Assembly: GCA_004794785.1 (NCBI GenBank)
Contig: SJOL01006399.1
Span: forward strand, 124,917 to 188,916
Direction: 5' to 3'
Length of the DNA: 64,000 bases
Origin: Opisthorchis felineus
Lineage: Eukaryota > Platyhelminthes > Trematoda > Opisthorchiida > Opisthorchiidae
Position 1 is the first letter of the stretch; each line of letters opens with the position of its first letter. The notes under the pieces were generated by a model that was given only the letters and a program-made list of their open reading frames with translations, searched no databases and had not been told where the DNA came from. This document shows, piece by piece, positions 51,601 through 64,000 of the stretch. The position numbers were made by a program, and so were the translations under genes.

Positions 51601-54600
51601 GACAAATTCTTTGGCCGTGAACTCTCCCAGAGTCCTCGAAGTCTTCCGATACTTTTGTCCATCCAAGATGTTCGAAGTTTTTTGAATATGGGTAGTTTTT
51701 TATTTTTTGATAAAAATCCTTTTGTTTGACAACCAGTTAAGAGTGTCTTCCAAGGGTCGACGCGCCTAGCACTGATTGTAACTTATGGTTTGTCTACTGA
51801 AGCAAAAATATTCAAGCGGATTTAAACTACATATATATGGGTATCGTTTGCTCGTCATTTTTGTTACCTCCCAGATGCTTCCATTCTTTAGGTATCTGCT
51901 TAACGTGGAACCAGAATCTTCACTGATCAGTGTTGTTCCCCCCTGATAGCAACCGCAAATTTCATGAGTAACTTGGCTGGCAGTGTCATAAAGATTGGAC
52001 CCTTTGGTTTCACTTGGTCAGATAGTTGTCTGCTTAATAATCGTGGTCTACAGTGAATGTGCAATAGAAGTCAGGATGCAAGCCATACAAACTCGGAAAA
52101 ATTTCAGTATGGCTTAACAAGCAAGACGTTATCAATCCAACTCGCTCGGTTGGCAAGCATGACACTATGCCCGAAAACGGCACACTAAGCTGTTAAAACA
52201 CATTGTAGGATAGGTGCTCAATCAAATAACCCAGCATGAGTCATCTGGGTCAAACCTGTTGCCTAGCTCTCTAGTTTTGATAATGTTATCGTACCATATA
52301 TGAAGCCTGATACAAAAATTTAGCCGCACTTAACCTATTTGCAGACATAATAAGTACTCCGTAAGTTCAGAGTCCCTTCTTCAGTCTCCCAAGACTCTAA
52401 CTGCCCAAGCTGTGCAGCCAAACCATGTCAGCATTGACCTGCAGAACAGCATTCTCAGCGGGTTTGGTTCTGTCTTAGGAACACTTGGACTAAACTATCA
52501 GGGTTAGTTAACTGGTTTTGCAAACCTAAAAACTTTGTGAAAAACTGTTACTCGAATTGCGCAACATTCAGTGTGTGTCCGTCGACTTGTAGCTTCAATA
52601 TGTCATGCTTGTCCCACTCTTGTGATATCTTTCTAAAAATCCTCAATAATCCACCGAAGCACCGCTGTTCCCGACGACGTCGTAATGCGACCACTGTGGA
52701 TCCAGTTTCTTTTTCATCTGTGTAGAAACAACTGTGGTCAATTTGTTCACACTACGCCACCTGCAATATCCATCCTATGAACCTGAATATATAATGTGAA
52801 TGGCACATTGAAGTACACTTTATTCATCGACACACACCTAGACCTTAGATAGGAAACGTCAACTTCTCCTGGTTGACAACTTTTTTGGTCCTTCACCATG
52901 CACGAAAAGTCAGACACAGCCCTCCATATTATTTATGTATAACAATTGTTTGCTACATAGAAGTAAACAATCTTCTAAGCCCAAGTGACAGCAATTATTT
53001 CTTCAAACTGGATTTTGGAAGCTCACCCAATGCCCGAGTGGAATAAGGGCACTGTTTGGGGCCCTCTCATATGGGGACACGGAATGCTGTGAAAGGTTAT
53101 CTGCGATGAGCTGGAGTTGATTAACCAAATACAGGAAGCCAAATTTCATGTACTGCTTCGAGATTAGGTTTGAGAGCTGTCGGTCATTAATAGCTGATGC
53201 TTAATTGAAAGCCTCCGGCAATTACTTCAACAATTCAAAATGGATGGATATCTCCTGTGAAAAGAGCTACTAACAACTCGATAGGATATAAGATATAACA
53301 AGCGCTAGCAGCACAAAATTAGGATGCATGAAAACTAGGAAACTGAAAAACTAGAAAACTGCACCAACTACTGCAACCTCCAAACCACGATGCACTATCC
53401 ATCTTTGTCACGCTTTTTCTTTGCAAGACTGTAGTTCCCGTCTGATATCCTCTGAAATCATAGTTTTCTGGAATCTAAAATCTCCCTCGTCGATTTTTTG
53501 CAATGATCACTAGCATCTCAAATCTTCCTGGTGTATTATGGATCAAGTAGAAAGCATAAATCCGGGATATTTTTAACACCCGCGCGTTGCTGGTAGCATG
53601 AACAACATTAGGTTAGTATAAACTCAGATCAAATTTTTGGAATCGTTCTTGTATCCTTTGAAGTTAGGAGGGTGATGTTGCCTGTCAACAAGCAAAAGCA
53701 AAGAACGCATAGATTGATCTCTTTCCGTAGGTCTGTGCTGAGGGCGAAGCATGCTCTTAGGGTGATCCTGCGTGCATGTCATACAATTTTTCCGCCGTAA
53801 TTACAAGTCAGTCAAGTTTCCCACTCAGTCCTATTGACGAGAGTGAATAAAAATTAGTAGCTGTTCAGCAAAAGTCAGGATTTTTCTCCAACAAACTCTC
53901 TAGAATGCATTGTTGGGCACAAGAAGACTTCATAGTTGGCTTATTTTTTATTCTGCCCTCAACAGAAGATGGTAGTCGATAGATTTGCTAATATCTTCCT
54001 AGCCTATTAAACCGTGGTCCGCCTTGATACCCGAACACCCAGCAGTGAGCCGCGTTTGGTAACCGATGATTTCAGGTTGGTATTCTCCCTCCTTTGGTGA
54101 ATTCCAATCCCAGTGGACAGAATCCAAATAGGCATTAAAGGTGTAACTATTTGGCTGAGTGAGGACTCCGGTAACAAAGAACAAAATGTTCTAGGACCAT
54201 GAAATTTGCGCACCTGGTTAAACAAATGCTACATTCCCGTCCTACCAATGTTCTGGACTGTTGGCCTGTTTGATTTCCACTAATTTTACGGCGATTGGAT
54301 ATATGCAAGTACATACAACGTAAATAGGCAGAAGGACAAAATTTTCTGCAGCAAAATTCATTGAAAACAGGTAAGGATTTGTAACTAATGGGGTTAGCTG
54401 TGTTTAGTTTAGTTCAAGATTTTGTTAGCCGCCTGAGTAACATTGCAAACAGCAGTGACAGGAAACCAGACCTGGTAGTGTTTTTTAGTTTGCGTGCCGG
54501 CACATAGTCACGAACAATATGAGGATGGCCATAAATTTCATAAGTACTTGCATGTTTCACATGTGAGCTCGAGGCGGCTTTCGATTGAACAATTCACTTT

Positions 54601-57600
54601 GAAGCGCAGCACCCGTGAAACTATTGAATCCATCAGAAAATTTCTTAGTATAAAATAAATTGCGGTTCGGATAGAAATGAACTCAACTGACGAGCCCGGT
54701 TTGCGTATCTCTCAGTAGCATCATTCGTCTTGCTTTCGTGATTATTAATAAAACTGTGTGCTGCAGAGTTGTTGAAGAACGCACAGTTGCTCCCGAACAC
54801 CTTCTTGCTTCTATGCTCCCCCAGCACCAAGGGCTTCGGGGCGCGGCACCGCGTTTGCAAGAACAAAAGAGACCCATCCGCTCAAGAGTGTTTCTCTGAA
54901 TAAGTCAGTGACTATTTGTGTTCTGGTTGCCCTTGCAACAATTCTAGCTAACCACTGTTTTCCTCTAAACCATGTGTTGCTATACCTCTTGAAAATATCG
55001 TTCGGAAACGCACTGAATTTGGTTGTTCATGTATTACATAGCTGTACACTTTAAAGTAACTCTCGGACAGCGAGGCGCGAAAATAAAACCTATGCCAAAA
55101 CAAAACGTGTTTTAGAAGCTTCCAAAATTGAATGAGTGGATGATCAACACCCGCGCCTACCTACTAACAACTTTTTTCAGGCAGAAAGCTGCGAGAGATG
55201 CAGCAGTGAGCGTCGTTTTGTAATTTCTTGTCCTCTTAAACCATTTAAGGAGACCGAGGTTGGAATTTCGGCGAATTCTGGTTAACGAACCATTTATTCA
55301 TATCTAGTTCCACGGCATCTACCCTCCTCGAAAGGATATGAAAAAAGGATAACTAGAGCCCTACATTTGAAAAGCCTGAGGTCGTCCTTAGATCATACAG
55401 CTAATACGGGTATCCCATTGTGGGGCTATGGCTTACGCTTCTGACACAGCGGGCACCTTATAACTAAATTTCTGAAAGTCAGGTAGGAATGCAGGGATCC
55501 TTACAGGAGTCAAAGAAAAGTTGAGCCATCAAGGAGACAGATCTTCACAACGTGCAGTCTTAAGAAGTGCACCGGGGTTCCAGTGTCCTCCTCGCTTGGC
55601 AGTTTCGCCTTTGAGGGATACCGTACTTGCTTTTAAACAAAACAGGACTCTCAGCAAACTGGTTGAAATCACGTTCTTCAATAGATTGTATTCACTGGGA
55701 CTTGATTAAATTCTGACTCATCCAGGTCGAATGTTGATGTCCAAGTTCATGAACACGAGGTAAAATAATTCAAGTAAGTCTCAACTAGAGGCAGCATACC
55801 TCAGTTCAAACCATGTAGTCATCTCAAGATTCGGATGATACCGCGGATGCTGTGAGTTGCTTTTTGAGCACTGATTAAAATAACATGACGCTAGTCCTCA
55901 GATAGCACAACCTAAGCTTTATAGGATTTCCGTCTCCTAAGAAAGAAAACGATGAAACAGAATACTTGATTATATAGTTCTTGATCTCTTATCTGATTCT
56001 TACGAGATTATATTTGATTCCATTCTGAATAATTGCATTTATCAGTGAAGATGTCTCTATACATTCTCCAGCAGGCTGACGGGCTCTTTGTAAAGCACTT
56101 TAAAAATTAGATCCGGGGTACACCTTTAGACCTCTCAAGCCTAGGAGTTATTTCCTACCCGCCTATGATTCGATCTGATTATCATGGTATGGTATGCAGT
56201 CATTTCTGCACGTTAACCCAATGGAACATTTACAGGACTTCATTAAAGATAAGGCAAGCTGTCACCACAGAATTTAATTGTACTACTCACCTCGACTGGA
56301 CTAACAATGTCGGATCTTCAATGAGAAGGTGCTTTTCCTTCTGCAGCGCTTTGTTATAGCAAATTTGCATCAATGCCTTCGAACGGATCTCAGTGGACAA
56401 AACTGATACGGAGTAACAACATCTCCATGGATTTTTGATGCGACAAGCCATGCCAAAATACACCCAAAAGTACTCAGGCGAGGAAAGTCACCCAGCACAG
56501 TCATCCAACTCAGTTCCTAATTACCTCTTAGTATGCCTATATCGAAGAACTAAGATGGGCTCTGGCTCCTGCCACAGAACCTTGGTGCCGAACAGAAACC
56601 AGCGTAGGTTGTCCTGTCCAAAACTGAAGCACTCGCATTCAACCAAGGACCAGTGTATACCGACAGCTAAACTTTTCGTCTCTACGTTCTCTACCAGAAC
56701 CACATGATTATGTGACAATCGCCTTCCAAACCCCAAAGTGTTCACACAATTTCGAATACATTAACTTCCTTGATTATGCCACGGTCGGACGAGATACTTT
56801 CCCTTGTTGCGAAAACAGCTGGTACTACCTCTTGTCTGATCTGCAAGAGAGCTCACGGCGCTCTAGACATGTCATGTACCTAGTGAGTATAAGACCGCTG
56901 TGGTTAAATTTATACATAAGGGAAGTGAGCATCACGATTATTATCAGTATTATTTATGCCTTGTTCAGGACCCTTGAGAGACTCGTCACGGAAGGACTAC
57001 GGCACCAGCTTCAGAATGTGCCCACTTATTCTAGGCAGCACTTCTTCCGAGCGCCATCAAATAAAATAGTTAACTAAATGTCCTTAGCAAGAATTTTGAC
57101 AAATGTTCTGAACAACGGTTAATCTGCAAGGTTCACTCTTATGGAGTCGGCGAGTAGTCACAGATCAGATCATAGCTTAACGCGAATTAAAAAGGTGAAT
57201 TACTGAACCGCTGAAGTCTCTCAGCGCTTAGTCTGGGGTCGCTACCCACTGAGGTAATTAAACTAGGGTGCTTTAGGTAAGCCGACAAATTCAAACTTCG
57301 TCCATGGATTCCCAGTAAACCGGTGTTCTCCCAAGGCAGAATGTTCACCAGTGATGTGGTGATTGCCGGACAACTTTTGCAAGCTTTTACTTTTATTAAG
57401 CTCTTTTACACAATGATATTTTACAGCACAGCCAGAAACATTGATAAACAGGTGTTGTCAACAGGAGACCCCGGGTTTGTGGTATCCTCCTCTGTGAATC
57501 TCTTGTCGATAGCCTTGAGAACTGCACATCATCATCTCAACAACATGGGTGCCCCCTGTAGTCTACGTGAGTTGTTCCATTCCTCATATGAATCCGGTCC

Positions 57601-60600
57601 TGGAATGAGATCGACCAGCTCCGTGCCCCACTACAACTAAATGGAGTAACCCCCAAAAGAAAAATACGAGAGCTTGGATCTAGATGTCCATTGTAATGAG
57701 GTCATGTCGGTCATCAGCGGGGTCTCTGACGTCCTAACATTTCCCTTACCTTTTCCTCTACCACTTGAGAGTCAAATAAACTTATCTTGACTTAGAACTT
57801 AGGAATCGAGCTTTTTAGCCCTCACATTGTAAAACGGGATCCTTTGACCCGTGGGCACCAGGTTAAGTTGACTACAACTGATTTTGTTCATTACTTCCTC
57901 TCCCTTTGGGAATAAGCCTCCATTGTTAACTGTTTCGGCTTAATCCGATGAAAGCTTTGGAAAGACCGCTAAATGGAAAGTTATGGTAAGCATGGGACAC
58001 ACGAGGGCTGCCACTGCATGGCAAGTTTCCAGCTCTTGGATCATCAACTAATGTCACTCGAGGTCATACCATTACATTGACTGAGGTTGCTGCACACAAG
58101 ATCTATATGAGCGTTCATATACATCCAGTAAGGCAAAAAAAACTGGTTTTAAATTTAAATATTATCATTTAGAAAACAAGAAATAATGCCGTAGTGTGAC
58201 TGTAAGCTTCAGGAACATTCTTCGGACTATGTTCAGGAACGAATCGATTGTGGGTAGACAAATGTTGAGGCATTCAACCTGCTTGACCGGAAAAACTTCA
58301 TCTTACCCCTCCTTTTACATTTCTGCACGTTACTCACTTCAGTGGCATGGTGTGTACGGCTTATCCAGCAATTCTAAAACTCCTATGGTGAACGAATTAC
58401 GGCCTGAAAATAGTAGGCTGTTGAGTATTCACTAGCTATATTTACAGTTATTGTCATTTCGAGAGTACACTACACATTGCCCTGGGAAATAGTTTGAGTT
58501 AATTTGTTTCACATGCCTTAGAAACAGTTTTGTATTAGAAAGTAACGCCTTGGCATGGTTTTCACAATGAGCTGATTAGGTCAAACGTGGTCGGCGTTTT
58601 TTACGTTAAAAGGGATATATAACACCCGTCATAGTTTAATTTCAGTGCATTCTTCCCCGCAGATACAGTGACGACTTCTAGTGACTCCACGGCAATCCTC
58701 TAGGAATTCTACCCAGCTCAGAACTGAGAAAATCACGCAGTCTTTCAGTTCTAGTCAGGAACGTCAGAAAAGTGCGTACGCTGAAATAATAACCAGCTTG
58801 CATACTCACATTCTTAAGCAGGGATATTCAGAATATTTTCTAATAGCTGTGACTAATGCGACACTTTATGATTGGCAGTAAGTCTGTCTACTCGTTGGCA
58901 GACACAGACATCGAGGTATTGAGGATTTTCCCTGGTAGGCGGAAAGGGAAATTCTGCAGAATTAAAGAATATTATGCTCCCATTTTATCCTACTTGGAAG
59001 AAGTAGGTCAGATAAACGTAGGCTCAAATTTTCATTAGTCTCCTTGCTGTCAAATAATACCGTAAATTAGACCCAGTTTATCCCACCCAACGCTAAGATC
59101 GCAGCCAATATCCACAACTACGTAATCTGTACTGACTGTTAAGTGGTACATAATAGAATATAGCTTCGTCCTTAGCATCCTATGTCATTCTTACTCTCAA
59201 AATACTGGGTTCGTTTACAAATTACCCTCTTGGAGAGCTCTCTTCAAATCAAGTGGAATAACATTGTTCGAAATTACTGCTTAGCCTACCTGAGTCAACA
59301 CTCTATAATAAATTTCAGAGCGATCGAATTTGTATCTTGTCAGTTCCGTCGTCCCTACTGAACATACAAAAGACTCATTTGTTTCTTGTCGATAGACCAC
59401 GACTGCAGTTGCCTGATCATGTGCGAATTATTCAGCTCATTGTGTAAACCATGCCAAGACGATATTTCCTTGTGCAAAGCAGTTTTCAAGGCATGTGAAA
59501 CAAATTAACTCACACTATTCTCAAGGGCACGATATAGTGAACCCTCCAAATGACTAAACCCGCAAATACAACTAGCGGGTATTAACAACCTATTATTTTA
59601 GTCCGTAATTCCTTCATCATGGGAAATTTGAAATAGCCGGATAAGCCGCAAGCGCCATACTATTCCACTAGGACAAACGAAACTAGCTTTTACCGGCGAG
59701 GCATACTCGGGGGCTCAAAAATACTTTTACGCAAAAAAAAATCTATTGACGAAGACGAAACAAATGGCTTAAAGGAAAATACCCTATTATTTAGTTCATG
59801 TGGAACAAAAGGTGAAATTTGGTCCGAGATGCTTCGGGCTATGCGTGGACTAGACGTTGCTTTACAAACTAATAAATGCCTAAATTGTTTTCCATATAAA
59901 TCCTAGGTAGATCATTTCGATCAATAATGACTAAAACGGAATAGTGGTCAGTAATGCGGTCACCACAAGATTGATTTCAAGTGTACCTAAGCATATTTCT
60001 TGATATGGTACCATTTTCAGACAGTTGAATATACTTCTCTGGCTCACTACCGGCTTCAGTGTTTTCAACTATGTCCTTTTGTTTATAACAAGTCCACGAA
60101 AGTCTCGTGCTCAAAGTGGGACTGCATATAAAAGCCGCAATAGTGATTATCGTTCCTTGTTTTATTCAAAGGAAAGTATGATGCACATCGGTAAAAATAG
60201 AACTCAGCTATTCAGTAAGCTACATAGTAAGTTACGATTCTGAAGTGAACTGAATCCTAAAGTCCCATATTTTGGCCGTCATTCGTACTGACGCACGAAA
60301 GTGAGGAAAAAACTAACACGTCATCAACATCTGTGATGTTAGTTGCGCAAAACACATAAAGACTGAGAGAACATAAAGCATTTTAAGTTACTGAAAGTTT
60401 CGAAAGAAAATGGAAACTTCCGCAACCACACTTAACCATTTAATACGACCGGGACTTTCAATGTGCGGTTCCTTACTATGCCGACCAGTTTCACGTCAAG
60501 CTGCAGCAAAATCTTTCAAGTAAACGCACACAACAAACTAAGTGAACTGAGAGTGACAATTTTGCATTAGGTAATGCATAATACTTGAAATGATCAATCT

Positions 60601-63600
60601 ACAAGAGGAAATTGCTTCCTGGCCTGAAAAGCTATTGAGACATGCATATAGCTTGCATGCACCATGCAAAAATTCGAAGAACGCTCAGATGAAAATATGT
60701 TCTTGTGTATGGCATTGTTACGTTTCTTCATCAACATAAGCTGGTGTGGATTATAAGCAGACATAACATTACAGCTTTTCGTCGGAAGAGCTGATCTTCC
60801 TATCGCTAGGTAGACCAGAATTGTGCACCCTTTATGACCGTTGATAAGGATGCTTGTTTTACCTGAAATTTATGGCGGATTGAAATAGCTTTACACTTCG
60901 GGAGAAAACATTTCAAATCCAAATCCTCTTGAAAAATGTACGAAATTATTACTCGCCACCCAATTGTTCACTGTCTCAGTACCCATTAGGTTTTGTTAAG
61001 ACTACATCATTTCACATGCACTCGCTAACCACGGGTTTATTTGAGCGGTCATATTTTTGATAAATTGCCTTATTTTTTAAGTTCAACAATGGTCTGTAGG
61101 TGGCGCACTAATGCTGATGTTTTATTTTCCTGTGTTGTTGCGGAGGAAACTGAACAACAATTTTCAATCAAGTGCATGTAGAAAATATGGAAAAACTTAT
61201 AAATGAACAGCCACTATACAGAAATTTTAACGATATTCTGCCAGAAAAATTAAGAACACCGTGATTTTCGGTAACCACCCCAGTCCCATGGGATGAAGAT
61301 AGGTACCGTCGAAAATATAGCAAGCGTGCACAAAAACCGTACCCAACGGAACCAGCGCGCAAACATTAGAAATGGAAAAGTGGGAAAACATGGGACTCGG
61401 TGATTGTGTTATTGCACTGAAATAACTTTTGAAAGCATCCTGTTCTTTTTACTTCAGAGCCCTTAGAAATTATTCCACAATACCTACAACTGATATCAGG
61501 ATGAAGCCTTACTGGAAGTTTTACATTTTTATTTCAGAGCGAACGACCGCTAGCTTTGGACATCATAGACGTTTGCAGCTTTGTACATTTGGTCCATCGG
61601 CATGAATTAGCGGTCTATGTGAGACCACTACTCAAAGATGTACAGTAAAACACAGTCATTTTGTGTTACACAAACCAAATTCTGATTACTATTTTTATTC
61701 AACGGTTAAAAGAGACTTTTGCTCGGCAATATCTAGAACTACGTACCAGAATATTCTCGATGATTGGGCGTCCGTCAGGCTCGCTATCCGCAATGCCCTG
61801 AGAGAAAAGTTGTTCAGTCGACAGATGAAGGAAGGGTCATCACACACCAAAAGTGGTCGTTTAATCAGGGGCATTATTGAGAGAACATGCAGAAAATGCA
61901 CCTCAGGTAGAAGTATCAAGATCGTGTCGAATGCTTGTTGGGTGCGATTCACAAACCACCACCAAGGACATGCACCGCCAGTGTGGTTTAATTGGATTAA
62001 AAATCTAGATAACTGTTCTAATTTTGGTGTAGGCCAACCAGAATAATCGCGCCGAAACAAGGGAGAAGGACAATTTAGACTAGGGCGCTGTGAATAGCTC
62101 TCAATGAACAGTACTCTTTATCCGCACTTTGGACAGAATGAATCTTCTGCTGTTTCGATCTGCCCTTACAGCAAGGGAGCAAATCTAGTATACTTAAAAT
62201 TATGTCGCCTTGCTAATTCACCTCCGCTGTAGTTGTGTGCGCAGAGTCTGGTCAAATGAGTTGTGCTCTGTAGGTGATGAAGATTTTCTGGGGTTTCAAA
62301 TGAGAGAACAGGTAGAAAGTGATATAACTATACGCTAACTACCCGAAAAGAGATATGTACCTGTTATCTGCCCACCTGAATATCTAGAGCAATTCGAAGC
62401 TGTATCGTTCTGTCTGAACCTAATACCTTCGGCGACGCGGAGGTGACTCTTCTGGACAGGAGGTACTCCCAAACTTCTTTAATCCCAAGGTTCATGTCAC
62501 GAGCTTCCTCTGATAAGTGACCGCCTAAGAAGCTAGGTAAACCCAGATCTTGTGACGCAAACCGCATGAATGAAGGGTATTTTTACTGTAACTTGTCTTA
62601 GTTTTAGCACAAAGATAATCAACTTCCGTGAGCCTACCTAGTCACTACCTAACTAGAACTGACATTGTGGGATTCATACTGCCGGTGATCAACATTAGCA
62701 GGACAGGTTATTCATTTTGTTCCACCGTAGATTTGCGTCTCATTCAGCATGACCAATCGGTCTTGTGAGCGTGCAGTAGGCTGCTCCGAGTGGCAAAGGC
62801 GTAAATCCACTTCGCTAGTCTACAGTGACGTTTCTTGTTTCTTTTCGCATTCACTCGTCACTCAGTGTGATTTCGTTACTGTACGTGATTGTTTGTTTAC
62901 ATTATTATGTTTTGCAAGAGTATCACCATAGAATTCAAGAACTGGGCTTCTCAGGTACATTTACACAGTTTCTGGAAAACTTATGACCTGGCGCAGCAAC
63001 AAAGTCTTTTCATTTCTTCCCTACACACTCTACTACGATGTGATACACAATATGATTCATCCGTGCTCGACGACGCATGCGCATCATCTAAATGAAAATT
63101 CGCAAAAATGTCATTCACGGAAGAATTTCCCCAGTTTTGTGTACTTTCTGGGTCCTAGCCATGTGTGGTAACTGATGAGCAGTGTAAGTAGGCATTAGTC
63201 CGACACAAGGTTTGTATCAAACAATTCTTGTTTTACACCATTCCCAGTATCAACCAGGCGGTATGAGTGTCCAGCCAATTAATTGTAAGATTAATTACAT
63301 TTCATTTGTATCAATCTGTTTCCAAAATCCAAATCCGGTTTGAATATTTTTGTACGAAGACGACAAACGTCGCTTGTCCCAACGTTGAAATTTTATCCAT
63401 ACCAAGTTTATGGCTCATATCGATGCACTAATTCATTATGGGCAATATCCTGTGATGTAGAGGTTGCACGTCACTTTACTGCGGAAATGTTTAGTGTACG
63501 GATACAACCTTAGCCAACGGATGCTGAAACATTACCTGAATACTCCTAGTGATGTATTTAAAGACGGTAACTTCATGAATAAAAATCGCATGGATTGCGT

Positions 63601-64000
63601 TATTCTGGATAGCTTAGAAGAGCAAAGCAATTGCACCATCCATTCAGTTTGATAACCGCATAAAAGACACCCAATCTATACGGATGTATGCACTGTCAGG
63701 CATATTCGGAACCTAGTTTTACGACTTATGGGTTTAAGCAAAAACCAGCTTTTGGCTTCCTGTCAGTTCGGCGATGTGACGACTAAATGCAATTAACGGC
63801 GATACGTGCAAGCATATTTATTGCTGAATCCTTGCTTGTTTTGGAAATTCTCATCCCGGTCGATTTGGTGATCTTATCTGTGACTGATTTCCTGTCAGAA
63901 CGCTCAAAATGATATCAGTTGTCAGAAAACTTTTAAGCTGGCACGGCAAACGCATGCGATAAGGTTTCAACGCGAGACGCGTGGGAGAAAACTCACAAAC
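51600..64000. other. Intergenic, nothing firm
   Basis: About 12.4 kb of AT-rich sequence. The longest frames (56712-57077, 57323-57640, 61663-62046, all plus) are of chance length. 61663-62046 is open on both strands, starts with GTG rather than ATG and shows no domain. No tandem repeats or RNA genes were recognised. Confidence 0.4.

Noticed and set aside
61663..62046. 127-codon plus-strand frame opposite a 121-codon minus frame
   Set aside because: Starts at GTG, open on both strands, no domain and no convincing splice partner.
1..64000. CRISPR arrays, bacterial operons, rRNA genes, spliced-leader RNA or intact tRNA genes
   Set aside because: Looked for and not seen. The only regularly spaced repeat is the 44-bp minisatellite, which has no spacers, and the sequence is eukaryotic in character.

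Overview
The window reads as nuclear DNA of an invertebrate with a large, repeat-rich genome, most likely a flatworm of the digenean fluke type. The evidence: AT-rich sequence with long gene-free stretches; GT-AG introns, some very short; no bacterial operon structure; and a tRNA-derived SINE (about 32900-33140) whose translation matches, from memory, spurious proteins common in fluke gene sets. The phylum is an inference. I have not identified the species.

Only one open reading frame is statistically exceptional. It is a 435-codon frame on the minus strand (ends 17276) encoding three repeated units that look like MATH/TRAF-type beta-sandwich domains. A splice donor closes it and a short final exon is proposed 150 bases downstream. 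A CpG-rich stretch (about 17900-18230) and a minus-strand donor at 17691 mark its likely promoter and 5' leader. Just upstream on the same strand lies a second, probably broken gene (18853-19397) followed by a poly(A) signal. By my rough estimate, the number and lengths of the other open frames are about what stop-codon frequency predicts for non-coding DNA of this composition. Models built from them are therefore given low confidence. The better ones are a two-exon gene at 32533-32944 with the layout of an amidated neuropeptide precursor, and a two-exon small protein at 28318-28681.

Layout. 1-15700: mostly intergenic, weak exon candidates only. 15765-19400: gene pair on the minus strand. 19400-22700: intergenic. 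22733-24140: a 44-bp minisatellite, a TATC tract and an AAAT tract. 24825-24991: a 77-bp-arm hairpin whose two strands both carry a hammerhead-ribozyme-like core. 25000-38800: intergenic with two tRNA-like SINE heads, the two small gene candidates and weak membrane-exon candidates. 38848-50545: a very large inverted repeat with two 3.22-kb arms of about 99.5% identity around a 5.26-kb unique spacer. The spacer holds a decayed LINE reverse-transcriptase C-terminal fragment. 51150-51600: a third, diverged copy of part of the arm. 51600-64000: intergenic, nothing firm.

The genes do not form a recognisable pathway. The interest is mostly structural: the near-identical palindrome, the ribozyme-like hairpin, the homogenised minisatellite, the repeat-domain protein and the possible new neuropeptide.
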